64,000 bases of DNA from an uncultured Lachnospiraceae bacterium (GCA_910577785.1 CAJTNT010000007.1:1-64000), one strand, 5' to 3'; positions 34,784 to 42,836 are shown, counted from the first letter of the stretch. A program made the numbers and translations. Notes: generated from the letters alone by a model not told the origin.

Positions 34784-34887
34784 ATAATCTCCCCCTTCTT
34801 GGGCAATACTATAGAAAATAGCTACCTATGCAAATAGCTGACACTGAAAAAACGAAACCGTTGCCCAAGTGGAAGGAGGGAGATTAT
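34784..34887 (+). promoter_or_regulatory. Hairpin hiding the ribosome site of the 34886 gene
   Basis: ATAATCTCCCCC then TTGGGCAA (34784-34806) can pair with TTGCCCAA then GGAGGGAGATTAT (34861-34887). The 3' strand contains the whole GGAAGGAGGG ribosome site and the first two bases of the ATG. The ~54-nt loop contains its own small hairpin (AGCTA/TAGCT). Confidence 0.6.
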
Positions 34888-35071
34888 GGATAACCGATAT
34901 GAGATGCCCCTGGGATTAAGCTTCCAGCTAGGCCTGAATGAAAAGGCGCTCAATGCCTATGCGCATTTAAGCGAGGAAGAGAAGCGGCAGGTGGTAGAGG
35001 CCGCCCGCAACGTAACCTCTAAGGCGGAGATGCAGCAGCTGGTATCCGGGCTGGAGAAGGATTTTATGTAA
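34886..35071 (+). CDS. Small helical protein of unknown function, 61 residues
   Basis: ATG 34886 is preceded by GGAAGGAGGG. The product begins MDNRYEMPLGLSFQLGLNEK and continues with YAHLSEEEKRQVVEAARNVT, a soluble helical sequence without signal peptide or membrane segment. No family identified. It lies between spoVAC and a MATE exporter with its own leader and promoter, and its ribosome site is sequestered in a hairpin, implying regulated translation. Confidence 0.7.
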   Translation: MDNRYEMPLGLSFQLGLNEKALNAYAHLSEEEKRQVVEAARNVTSKAEMQQLVSGLEKDFM

Positions 35072-35085
35072 ATTAAAAAAAGGCA

Positions 35086-35114
35086 TTGACAAATGCGTGC
35101 AAGGGGAATATAAT
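35086..35114 (+). promoter_or_regulatory. Strong promoter of the MATE transporter
   Basis: TTGACA 35086-35091, 17 bp, TATAAT 35109-35114: a perfect sigma-A consensus. Transcription should begin near 35121, only ~5 nt before the leader ATG. Confidence 0.85.
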
Positions 35115-35125
35115 TGCATTCACAA

Positions 35126-35224
35126 ATGAGAGCCACATGGAAGGATCGTCATTCCAGGTGGTTCTTTTTGCGGAAAATTTGCAAAATGTGGGAAAGGAAG
35201 TATTTATCATGGCAAAGAGCGTGA
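35126..35224 (+). CDS. Putative leader peptide of the MATE gene, 32 residues
   Basis: An ATG at 35126, about five bases after the predicted transcription start, opens a frame reading MRATWKDRHSRWFFLRKICK and on to a TGA at 35222-35224, overlapping the MATE start by 16 bases. It is rich in Arg, Trp and Lys. Its first 13 codons lie inside the terminator hairpin 35129-35169. No ribosome site precedes it, so it would be leaderless. This is the plan of a ribosome-controlled attenuator, but translation is not proven. Confidence 0.4.
   Translation: MRATWKDRHSRWFFLRKICKMWERKYLSWQRA
35129..35169 (+). terminator. Attenuator-type terminator in the MATE leader
   Basis: AGAGCCACATGGAA (35129-35142) pairs with TTCCAGGTGGTTCT (35152-35165) with one G.U pair and one mismatch, followed by a T tract to 35169. 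It lies between the promoter and the coding region, so it must be bypassed for expression. Confidence 0.7.
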
Positions 35225-36645
35225 CAAAGGATATGACGGTGGGATCCCCGATGAAGCTGATCCTGCAATTTTGCATCCCCTTGTTTTTTGGGATGCTGTT
35301 CCAGCAGTTTTACAATATGATGGATACGATTATTGTCGGAAAATTCCTGGGGGTCCACGCCCTTGCGGCAGTGGGGGCGACAGGATCCATTAACTTTATG
35401 GTGATTGGCTTCTGTATGGGCGTGTGCAATGGGTTTGCCATTCCTGTGGCGCAGCAGTTTGGCGCCAAGGATTTCCATAGCCTGCGGAAATACGTAGCCA
35501 ACAGCGTGTGGCTGTCGGCGGCCTTTGCCGGGGTAATGACGGTGGCGGTCTGCCTGCTCTGCAAGCAGATTCTGGGGTGGATGCGTACGCCTGCGGACAT
35601 CATGGATGGGTCGTATGCTTACATATTTGTGATATTCTTAGGGATCCCGGCCACATACCTGTACAACCTGTTGTCTGGCATTATCCGTTCCATGGGCGAC
35701 AGCAAAAGCCCGCTGGTGTTCCTCGTGCTGTCTTCTGTGCTGAATATTATCCTTGACCTGGTGATGATCCTGGTGTTCCACATGGGCGTGGCAGGGGCGG
35801 CCTGGGCGACGGTCATCTCCCAGGCGGTGTCAGGCATTATCTGCCTGGTTTATATGGTGAAACGGTTCGAGATTTTGAGGATTTCCAAGGAAGAATGGCG
35901 GCTGGAAGCCCGCTATGTGGGCGTACTCTGCAACATGGGGATCCCGATGGGGCTGCAGTATTCCATTACGGCGATTGGCAGCGTAATCCTGCAGGCGGCC
36001 GTCAATTCCCTGGGTTCTCTGGCCGTGGCGGCGGTTTCCACCAGCACCAAGATCAGCATGTTTTTCTGCTGCCCCTTCGATGCCATGGGCTCTACGATGG
36101 CAACCTATGCAGGGCAGAATGTAGGCGCTGGGAAGCTGAAACGTGTTTCTGAGGGCATCAAGTCCACCAGTGTGCTGGGGCTGGTTTATTCTGTGGCCGC
36201 CTGCGGAGTGCTGGTACTCTTTGGCAGCAAGATAGCCCTGCTGTTTTTGGATGCTTCGGAGACGGGGATCCTGGAGAATGTGCAGATGCTGCTGACGGCC
36301 AACAGCGCGTTCTTTTTCCCGCTCGCGCTGGTAAATATTGTGCGCTTTACCATCCAGGGGATGGGCTTCAGCCGCTTTGCCATTTTGGCTGGTGTATGCG
36401 AGATGGTGGCAAGGGGCGTCGTAGGGCTGGGGCTGGTGCCTGTCTTCGGCTATTTGGCCGTCTGCTTTGCCAGCCCGGTGGCATGGATTTTTGCAGATTT
36501 ATTTTTAGTGCCCGCGTACTTGTATCTTAGGAAAAAATTGGATAAAATGATAAAGGATAGGGAAGGAGAGGGAACCCTTGCAGCTGGAGTAACCATAGAA
36601 GGGAATGGCTCTGGTGTGCTGGCTGTTTCCTGTAAGGGGAAATAA
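35209..36645 (+). CDS. MATE-family multidrug/cation exporter
   Basis: A 478-residue protein with about 12 membrane helices. ATG 35209 follows GGAAAGGAAG. It starts MAKSVTKDMTVGSPMKLILQ, with the MATE signature FQQFYNMMDTIIVGKFLGVH and the repeat-half signature around GAAWATVISQAVSGIICLVY and MGLQYSITAIGSVILQAAVN. MATE pumps export drugs or metabolites against Na+ or H+. Substrate unknown. A strong promoter and an attenuator-like hairpin control it, suggesting induction, perhaps by a compound that affects translation. Confidence 0.92.
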   Translation: MAKSVTKDMTVGSPMKLILQFCIPLFFGMLFQQFYNMMDTIIVGKFLGVHALAAVGATGSINFMVIGFCMGVCNGFAIPVAQQFGAKDFHSLRKYVANSVWLSAAFAGVMTVAVCLLCKQILGWMRTPADIMDGSYAYIFVIFLGIPATYLYNLLSGIIRSMGDSKSPLVFLVLSSVLNIILDLVMILVFHMGVAGAAWATVISQAVSGIICLVYMVKRFEILRISKEEWRLEARYVGVLCNMGIPMGLQYSITAIGSVILQAAVNSLGSLAVAAVSTSTKISMFFCCPFDAMGSTMATYAGQNVGAGKLKRVSEGIKSTSVLGLVYSVAACGVLVLFGSKIALLFLDASETGILENVQMLLTANSAFFFPLALVNIVRFTIQGMGFSRFAILAGVCEMVARGVVGLGLVPVFGYLAVCFASPVAWIFADLFLVPAYLYLRKKLDKMIKDREGEGTLAAGVTIEGNGSGVLAVSCKGK

Positions 36646-36666
36646 GCGCAGCCATTTTGTTACAAC

Positions 36667-36693
36667 TTCTTAATAAATCTTAAGAATTTTTTT
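36667..36693 (+). terminator. Terminator after the MATE gene
   Basis: TTCTTAA (36667-36673), 6-nt loop, TTAAGAA (36680-36686), then seven T. Confidence 0.8.
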
Positions 36694-36877
36694 AGATTCA
36701 TGGGGTTGATTTTTTACTTCCGGTCATCATATGATAAAGGGAGTGAATATACTGTAAGGAAGACCAAAGCGTAATAGGGAACCCTTCCCTTAGAAACTGC
36801 TGTAAAATGATGTTACGACAGTTTCTTGCCAAGGTAAAATACAAGCAGGACGGAAGGAGCCGAAAGGGAGAAAGAAT

Positions 36878-38452
36878 ATGCAGAGACGACGGGATGATAT
36901 GCAAGGTAGGTTGAGCCGCAGGAGGAAGAGGTATCTGAAGAGAAGGATGACCGCAACATTTGCAGTATTGGCGCTGATTACCGCAGTAGGTGTGACGGCG
37001 GCGCTGTTTGCCTCATCCAGGAAGCAAGATAGCGGAAAAGATCCAGATGCCATAGCGGCAAATGCGGACGTGCCAGAGAAAAGCGCCCAGAATGATCCGA
37101 AGGAGGAAGCGGAGAATACGCCGATTCCCCGGGAGGAAAATGAGGCAGGCGGCGATATTGGAGGCGCCGGGGATGGCGCGGAGGCTGAGGGGGGAGAGGC
37201 AGAGCCGGTACAGGCCAGCGCATCCTCCAGGGAAGGCATTTTAGAAGAGGCAAACCGCCTGGCAGCAAGCTACGACTATGATGGAGCGATGGAGAAGGTC
37301 AAAAGTTTTTCGGGCTATGAGAGTGACCAGGAGATGACAGACGCCATTGCCGATTATGAAGCCCGCAAGGCTGAGTGCGTCCCAGTGGATATAGATAAGG
37401 TTACCCATGTGTTTTACCATTCCTTGGCCGTGGATCCGGTCAAGTGCTTCGGCAGCCAGGACACGGTGCCGCAGGCGGTGGGCAATAACCAATGGATGAC
37501 GACGGTAGACGAATTTAACAAGATTACGCAGGAAATGTACGACAGGGGCTATGTGATGGTGGATCTCCATGACCTGGTGGAAGAGACGGTAGATGAGAAT
37601 GGGGTGTCCCATTTTACAGAAGGGAAGATTATGCTCCCGCCGGACAAGAAAGCATTCGTGCTGTCTCTGGATGATTTGTCTTATTACCACAGCTATGATA
37701 ACTTTGGCTTTGCATCCAAGATGGTGCTGGATGAGAATGGCAAGCCGACTTGTGAATATATCCAGGATGACGGGACGACCGTTGTGGGGGATTATGACGT
37801 GGTGCCGCTGATGGATAAGTTTATCGAGGCGCACCCAGACGCTTCCTATCGGGGGGCAAAGGGGACGATTGCGCTGACCGGGTACAATGGGATCTTAGGG
37901 TATCGGACAGATATTTCCTATCAGACGCAGCCTGACGACCTGGACGCAGATAAGAAGAAATGGCTGGAGGAACACCCGGACTTTGATTTGGAGACAGAGC
38001 GGGCAAATGCCAAGAAGGTGGCGGACGCCTTGAAGGCAGACGGCTGGAAGTTCGCAAGCCATACCTGGGGCCATCTCAAGGTAGGGACGATTTCCTTTGA
38101 GCGGCTGCAGACAGACACGGAGAAGTGGCTGGAGAATGTGGCGCCGCTGATTGGCGGGACAGATACGATTATTTTTGCCCATGGCGAAGACCTGGCAGGC
38201 TGGACGGATGATTATGCGGCTGGGAATGAGAAATATGACTATTTAAAGAGCAAAGGGTTTAATTTTTACTGCAATGTGGATTCTAAGCAGTATAATACGA
38301 TTATCCGCGATGGGTATGTGCGGCAGAGCCGGAGGAACCTGGATGGGTATCGGATTTATTTTAATACTACTGGGGAGATGGATAATTTGTCGGATCTGTT
38401 TCATGCGGCGGATATTATCGATCCTAAGAGGCCGCCGGTACATCATTTGTAA
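36878..38452 (+). CDS. Membrane-anchored polysaccharide deacetylase-like protein
   Basis: A 524-residue protein with GGGAGAAAG before ATG 36878. A very basic start (QRRRDDMQGRLSRRRKRYLK) precedes one membrane helix (~24-46). Residues ~47-115 are a low-complexity Glu/Ala/Gly linker; the NodB-like domain follows: AFVLSLDDLSYY supplies the metal-binding Asp pair region, and KFASHTWGHLKVGT gives the H-x3-H motif. The C-terminal part (GFNFYCNVDSKQYNTIIRDG) is family-like. It probably removes acetyl groups from peptidoglycan or another wall polymer. It lies inside the split spoVA locus. Confidence 0.82.
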   Translation: MQRRRDDMQGRLSRRRKRYLKRRMTATFAVLALITAVGVTAALFASSRKQDSGKDPDAIAANADVPEKSAQNDPKEEAENTPIPREENEAGGDIGGAGDGAEAEGGEAEPVQASASSREGILEEANRLAASYDYDGAMEKVKSFSGYESDQEMTDAIADYEARKAECVPVDIDKVTHVFYHSLAVDPVKCFGSQDTVPQAVGNNQWMTTVDEFNKITQEMYDRGYVMVDLHDLVEETVDENGVSHFTEGKIMLPPDKKAFVLSLDDLSYYHSYDNFGFASKMVLDENGKPTCEYIQDDGTTVVGDYDVVPLMDKFIEAHPDASYRGAKGTIALTGYNGILGYRTDISYQTQPDDLDADKKKWLEEHPDFDLETERANAKKVADALKADGWKFASHTWGHLKVGTISFERLQTDTEKWLENVAPLIGGTDTIIFAHGEDLAGWTDDYAAGNEKYDYLKSKGFNFYCNVDSKQYNTIIRDGYVRQSRRNLDGYRIYFNTTGEMDNLSDLFHAADIIDPKRPPVHHL

Positions 38453-38480
38453 TTGGGGGATACAGATGTTTGGCAAAACG

Positions 38481-38790
38481 GACGCTGCTTCGGGCAGGCC
38501 ATCCCCTACGCAGACGGGGCAACGCTCTGGGGAACTAATCGCTAAGGGAGGCATATCCCCGATAAGATGTGAAGGGTTGTACTTTGCACGTTCAGGAAAG
38601 CCTTCACGTGCAGCCTCCCTACGGGACTGCGGGAAAATAACTCATGTATCTTGCTTGTATCCTGCGCAATCTACACAAGTTATTTTCCCGCAGTCCCTTA
38701 GCGCTGGATTTCCCCTCTGCTAAAACCGCCCCTGAATTGTCTGCTTAAGGGGCTGTCCTACCCAAATCAGCTGATCTTGGCCATGACAGT
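38481..38790 (+). repeat. Structured intergenic repeat, copy B
   Basis: Second copy of the element at 16161-16391. The same stems are present: CAGAC 38511-38515/GTCTG 38739-38743; GGGGC 38516-38520/GCCCC 38728-38732; GGGGAA 38529-38534/TTCCCC 38710-38715; GGGAGGC 38546-38552/GCCTCCC 38613-38619; TGCACGT 38585-38591/ACGTGCA 38606-38612. It is ~79 bp longer because of a palindromic insertion (38620-38700) placed in a loop. The gene-free stretch 38453-39163 contains this element, a terminator and otherwise nothing recognisable. Confidence 0.7.
38623..38697. mobile_element. 75-bp palindromic insertion nested in copy B
   Basis: GGGACTGCGGGAAAATAACT (38623-38642) and its exact reverse complement (38678-38697) enclose a 35-nt loop. 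The segment is absent from copy A, where GCCTCTC is followed directly by AAAGCGCTGG. A REP- or MITE-like mobile palindrome is the simplest reading. Confidence 0.55.
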
Positions 38791-38843
38791 TCTGGCTGCG
38801 GATCGTATTGTTTTTTAAAATTTATTAGTGGTTTTATAAATGT

Positions 38844-38892
38844 CTTCTCCTTAGTGAGCGGTGTTTTATGGCTTGCTAAGGGGAGTTTTTTA
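38844..38892 (+). terminator. Terminator-like hairpin upstream of spoVAD
   Basis: CTCCTTAG..GAGC pairs with GCTT..CTAAGGGGAG, followed by TTTTTT at ~38886-38891. Confidence 0.5.
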
Positions 38893-39163
38893 TATACAGT
38901 GTATTTTAAGCATGTTCCTTTAGTGAGTGGTGTTTTTTGCGGTGGGGCCGGTTGTGTGGATATTTAACCGTTGGAGTAATATAGTAAGCGTTAGCCTTTT
39001 TGATGTTTTGTATAATATTTTCTTGGGATGGATAAAATAAGGGAAAGAAAAAGTTGTTATGCATGATTTTGAATAAAGGTGATATTGGCAGGCACTCGAA
39101 TGTGTTGCCGTATGAGCTTATTACTTTTGAGAAAATGTATGGCAATTCAGAGGAGGGATAATC

Positions 39164-40177
39164 ATGCCGCAAATTGTCGGAAAACAGAGCATCCAGTTTG
39201 AACAGGCGCCTTATGTCCTGGGGAGCGCCAGTATTGTGGGCAAGAAGGAAGGGGAAGGGCCTTTGGGTAAATTATTTGACGTGGTGGGGGAAGATGACAA
39301 ATTTGGGGAGGATACCTGGGAAGAGGCGGAGAGTACGCTGCAGAAGGAGGCGGTTATGCTTGCGATGGGCAAGGCAGGGCTTAAGAAGGAGGATATCCGC
39401 TATATTTTTGGGGGGGATCTGCTGGGGCAGAATATTGCCACAACGTTTGGCCTGCTGGAGCTGAATATCCCCTTGTTTGGCCTTTATGGCGCCTGTTCTA
39501 CCGCTGGGGAGTCCCTGTCCCTTGCAGCCATGGCGGTGGCAGCCGGATATGGGGAGAATGTCCTTGCCGTTACTTCCAGTCATTTCGCAAGCGCGGAGAA
39601 GCAGTTTCGATTTCCCTTGGAGTATGCCAATCAAAGGCCCCTATCAGCTACCTGGACGGTCACAGGGAGCGGAGCCTTTGTACTTGGGACAAGAAGGGGA
39701 AAGGTTCGCGTTACGGGAATTACCACTGGAAAGGTAGTGGACTACGGCATCAAGGACTCCATGAATATGGGGGCGGCCATGGCGCCAGCGGCTTGTGATA
39801 CTATTTATCAGCACCTGCAGGACTTCCAACGGCAGCAGGGGGATTATGACAAGATTGTGACTGGGGATTTGGGGACTGTGGGGCAGGAGATTCTCATCCG
39901 CCTGCTGGAAGAGAAAGGGGTGGATATTTCCAAGGTGCATATGGACTGCGGGATTGAAATTTTTGACAGTGAGGAGCAGAATACGAACGCAGGGGGGAGC
40001 GGCTGCGGCTGCTCGGCAGTGACGCTGAGCGCATTGCTGCTGCCAAAACTGGAAAAGGGAACCTACAAGAGGATCCTGTTTGTGCCAACGGGGGCGCTGC
40101 TGTCTACCGTCAGTTTTAATGAGGGGCAGAGCATTCCGGGAATTGCGCATGCGGTTGTTCTGGAATATGCAGCATAA
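39164..40177 (+). CDS. spoVAD: Stage V sporulation protein AD
   Basis: A 337-residue thiolase-fold protein, with AGGAGGG before ATG 39164. Family signatures: GKQSIQFEQAPYVLGSASIV at the start, LYGACSTAGESLSLAAMAVA (site of the thiolase Cys), and GSGCGCSAVTLSALLLPKLE near the end. SpoVAD binds dipicolinic acid and recruits it to the SpoVA channel. Detached here from spoVAC but still followed by spoVAE. Confidence 0.93.
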   Translation: MPQIVGKQSIQFEQAPYVLGSASIVGKKEGEGPLGKLFDVVGEDDKFGEDTWEEAESTLQKEAVMLAMGKAGLKKEDIRYIFGGDLLGQNIATTFGLLELNIPLFGLYGACSTAGESLSLAAMAVAAGYGENVLAVTSSHFASAEKQFRFPLEYANQRPLSATWTVTGSGAFVLGTRRGKVRVTGITTGKVVDYGIKDSMNMGAAMAPAACDTIYQHLQDFQRQQGDYDKIVTGDLGTVGQEILIRLLEEKGVDISKVHMDCGIEIFDSEEQNTNAGGSGCGCSAVTLSALLLPKLEKGTYKRILFVPTGALLSTVSFNEGQSIPGIAHAVVLEYAA

Positions 40178-40180
40178 AGA

Positions 40181-40298
40181 GAAAAAAGGTGTGCCTGAGA
40201 GTTAGGGGTGAAAAAAGGCATGCCTGAGAGTCATGGGTGAAAAAGGGCGTGCCTGAGAGTTATGGGCGAAAATAAGGCATACCTGTGAGGGTACAGGG
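40181..40298. repeat. 29-bp tandem repeat, four units, between spoVAD and spoVAE
   Basis: Units start at 40181, 40210, 40239 and 40268 and read GAAAAAAGGCATGCCTGAGA plus GTTATGGGT with few changes; each carries the small palindrome GGCATGCC or a variant. The array starts right after the spoVAD stop. Confidence 0.8.
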
Positions 40299-40419
40299 CG
40301 GCGGAATAGAAAGCATGACAGGGAGAATTGAAAATAAGGCATATCTGGGAGCCGTGAGGCAGGTACAGGAGCTTAAGATATGGAACAACGATAGAATAGG
40401 ACAGGAGGGAATCGGTCAG

Positions 40420-40776
40420 ATGGATTATGTAAATGCATTTTGGGTAGGGGGGCTGGTGTGTGCCTTGGTGCAGATTTTAATGGAAAAAACAAAAATGCTG
40501 CCAGGGAGGATTATGGTATTGCTGGTGTGTACAGGGGCTGTGCTGGGCGCGCTGCAGCTGTATGAGCCTTTCCAGGAATTTGCAGGGGCAGGGGCGAGTG
40601 TGCCTTTGCTGGGGTTTGGCAATACCCTCTGGAAAGGGGTGAAGGAAGCCGTGGAATCGGATGGCTTTATTGGGATATTCATGGGGGGCTTTAAGGCAAG
40701 CGCTGTGGGGATTTCAGCGGCGCTGGTATTCGGCTACCTGGCCAGCCTGATTTTCCAGCCGAAAATGAAGAAATAA
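40420..40776 (+). CDS. spoVAE: Stage V sporulation protein AE
   Basis: A 118-residue membrane protein; ATG 40420 with AGGAGGG ten bases upstream. Three to four hydrophobic segments, with the family signature EFAGAGASVPLLGFGNTLWK and GGFKASAVGISAALVFGYLA. Corresponds to the membrane component SpoVAEB of Bacillus. The stop codon lies in the first unit of a second tandem-repeat array. Confidence 0.9.
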   Translation: MDYVNAFWVGGLVCALVQILMEKTKMLPGRIMVLLVCTGAVLGALQLYEPFQEFAGAGASVPLLGFGNTLWKGVKEAVESDGFIGIFMGGFKASAVGISAALVFGYLASLIFQPKMKK

Positions 40777-40916
40777 CAGAAGGATATCATATAGGTTGGT
40801 AATGAGATAACAGAAGGATCCGGTATAGATTGGTAATGAGATAACAGAAGGATCCGTACAGGTTGGTAATGAAATAACAGAAGAATGCCATACAGAACGG
40901 TTATGAAATAACAGCA
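40771..40916. repeat. 34-bp tandem repeat, 4.5 units, after spoVAE
   Basis: Units at 40771, 40805, 40839 (33 bp), 40872 and a partial one at 40906 share AAATAACAGAAGGATCC and TTGGTAATG. The first unit includes the spoVAE stop codon. Sequence is unrelated to the 29-bp array upstream. Confidence 0.8.
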
Positions 40917-41051
40917 TATGGACAAAAGATAAGATTTTAAAATCGTTTTTGGTTAAGAAATTTCAGTTTTTAGGTATTTATGCATATTTTAAATGAATTT
41001 GCCCATATTAATAGGGAAATAAATCTAAAAAGATAAAGGAGAGATTCTATT

Positions 41052-41546
41052 ATGAAACAGTTTAAGAAAATCCTGGTAGGATGCCTGCTGGTTCTGGTAT
41101 TGAGCAGCGTAACTGCATGCGGAACCAATGACAATGCAGACAATAACAATGGCACAAATGCCGATGATGCCACCAATAATGGGAACACCAACAATGACAA
41201 CACCAATGGCACTACGAATGGAACTACGAATAACGGGAACACCAAGAATGATACCACCAACGGCACAGGCAATGCAGACGAAAATGGTACAGGCAATAAT
41301 GGCGCAACCAACAACGGAGGCGACGGAGTTGTGGATGATCTGGGCGATGACCTGATTGATGGCGCAGAGGATATCGGAAATGATGTGGAAGAAGGCGTAG
41401 ACGATCTGACAGACGCCAATGGCCCGGATAATGACAATGGAAACGATGACAATGTCACGAATGGGAATGATGACAATGCCGCGAATGACGATAATGCCGC
41501 CAATGGCAATGATACCAAGAACAACAAAAAAGCTACTAACCCATAG
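41052..41546 (+). CDS. Asn/Asp/Thr-rich lipoprotein
   Basis: A 164-residue product with a lipoprotein signal: MKQFKKILVGCLLVLVLSSV then TAC, the lipid-modified Cys at residue 23. The rest is low-complexity, with NGNTNNDNT-like runs, then an acidic segment (VVDDLGDDLIDGAEDIGNDV) and another Asn/Asp run. AAGGAGAG precedes ATG 41052. Such sequence is probably a flexible surface tether or cation-binding polymer; function unknown. Confidence 0.75.
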   Translation: MKQFKKILVGCLLVLVLSSVTACGTNDNADNNNGTNADDATNNGNTNNDNTNGTTNGTTNNGNTKNDTTNGTGNADENGTGNNGATNNGGDGVVDDLGDDLIDGAEDIGNDVEEGVDDLTDANGPDNDNGNDDNVTNGNDDNAANDDNAANGNDTKNNKKATNP

Positions 41547-41600
41547 GCCTATACAAGCTGATAAAAAGGTATCAATCATAAGGCTGGTTTAAAATAACCA

Positions 41601-41646
41601 AAGAGCCGTCTGTACACAGTATTTGGTGTTACAGGTGGCTCTTATT
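41601..41646 (+). terminator. Terminator after the Asn/Asp-rich lipoprotein
   Basis: AAGAGCC..CTGTA pairs with TACAG..GGCTCTT (41601-41643), then TATT. The following AT-rich stretch 41647-41986 holds only a promoter. Confidence 0.65.
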
Positions 41647-41856
41647 ACATAATATTGCGCATTCCCATTGGAAGATTGAGGGATTCTTCCATTTCACATG
41701 TCAAATGCAGGTCGGATTTCACGGCTATTAACGAAATGATATTGGAAATGGAATTGTAAACGGAACAGTATCTTTTACAGAAAAAATAAAAGTGTAAGTT
41801 TGAAACATTTTAAATAAAAAAATACAATAAAAATTTAGAAAGATATAAAAAAATAC

Positions 41857-41884
41857 TTGACAAATTGTTCTTAAGATATATAAT
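41857..41884 (+). promoter_or_regulatory. Promoter of the 41987 micro-ORF group
   Basis: TTGACA 41857-41862, 16 bp, TATAAT 41879-41884. Confidence 0.7.
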
Positions 41885-41986
41885 GTAATTATTAGCCGGC
41901 TTTCTATTCATGAACTAGAAACAGTTTTATTTTATGGCAGCTATCCAGCAGTCGCACAGTTGATGCCATTTTGACAGGAGGTGAAA

Positions 41987-42076
41987 ATGAAAAATATTAT
42001 TACGTTTTTGGTATTATCAAGATATGATATTCAAGAAGCTATTACATGCCATAGTTTAGAACTACGGGCCACATAA
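41987..42076 (+). CDS. 29-residue micro-ORF with strong ribosome site
   Basis: ATG 41987 follows GACAGGAGGTGAAA, among the best ribosome sites in the window. It encodes MKNIITFLVLSRYDIQEAIT and nine more residues to TAA 42074-42076. A short hydrophobic start resembles a secreted or membrane peptide. It is the first ORF after a perfect promoter and precedes a decayed secreted protein by 20 bp. It may be a peptide product or a leader peptide. Confidence 0.5.
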   Translation: MKNIITFLVLSRYDIQEAITCHSLELRAT

Positions 42077-42096
42077 GAGAAAGGAAAGTTGAAATT

Positions 42097-42712
42097 ATGA
42101 AAAAATTATTTAAAAAAACAATCGCATTCCTATTGTTATGCAGTATAATAATATCTGTTAATAGTAACTCCTTAACCATTTTCGCAGAAGAGGACTTTTA
42201 CGAAATGGAATTTAACACCAATATGGTCTCAGCAGAAGACTGGGAAGGACTGCCCATCGGTGAGTATCCCATTAATTTGGATTCTCCTGAATGGGATGAT
42301 ATGTATGTAACGGAAAAAATTGCCGCCTGTGATATGCCACAAGCATATGCTGAATCCTTAACAACAGAAGAACTGGCAAAATATGCTGTCAATTATCCCT
42401 TAATGGTCGTCTGTTTGATTCCTTGGAAGATGGAATGGAATGGAGGTTGTTCCAGAAGATGCTCTGATTGATAGCGTAAAAGAGGATATGATTTCGGAGG
42501 GATCTATTAATGAGCTTTCTTTTACTAAAACATCTCCAGTAGCTAGATATATTGCTTTTCCAGGCGCAAGATATTATGATGGATATCAAATCATAAAAGG
42601 CAAAAAAGTAACATGTTATAAATATGCATCTGGGGATTTTAGCGCTTCACAACAAGCAGCAGAAGACCGACGAATGGAAGAACAAATTACTACAAAGTAT
42701 ACGAAACTATAA
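42097..42712 (+). pseudogene. Frameshifted secreted protein
   Basis: The first frame (42097-42471) has a signal peptide (MKKLFKKTIAFLLLCSIIIS) and an acidic domain (VSAEDWEGLPIGEYPINLDS ... LTTEELAKYAVNYPLMVV). It then runs into DNA where the natural continuation (FDSLEDGM, then VVPEDALIDSVKEDMISEGS) is split over two other frames; the last frame ends at 42712. Two indels near 42405-42445 explain this, one beside three copies of ATGGA at 42432-42446. The combined product would be ~205 residues. I recall similar LTTEEL...NYP proteins in Lachnospiraceae, of unknown function. Confidence 0.65.
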
Positions 42713-42836
42713 CAAGAACAGAGGTTTATTTAAAAAACTATTAAGGGATTTTTTACTATATTTTCAAAGCTATAAACTACATAAGGATTATTTTTACTAA
42801 GAAACAATATGTTATGAATAAATATATATATATCAG

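Noticed and set aside
40181..40916. Possible CRISPR arrays around spoVAE
   Set aside because: The repeats are directly tandem with no unique spacers and no cas genes nearby.
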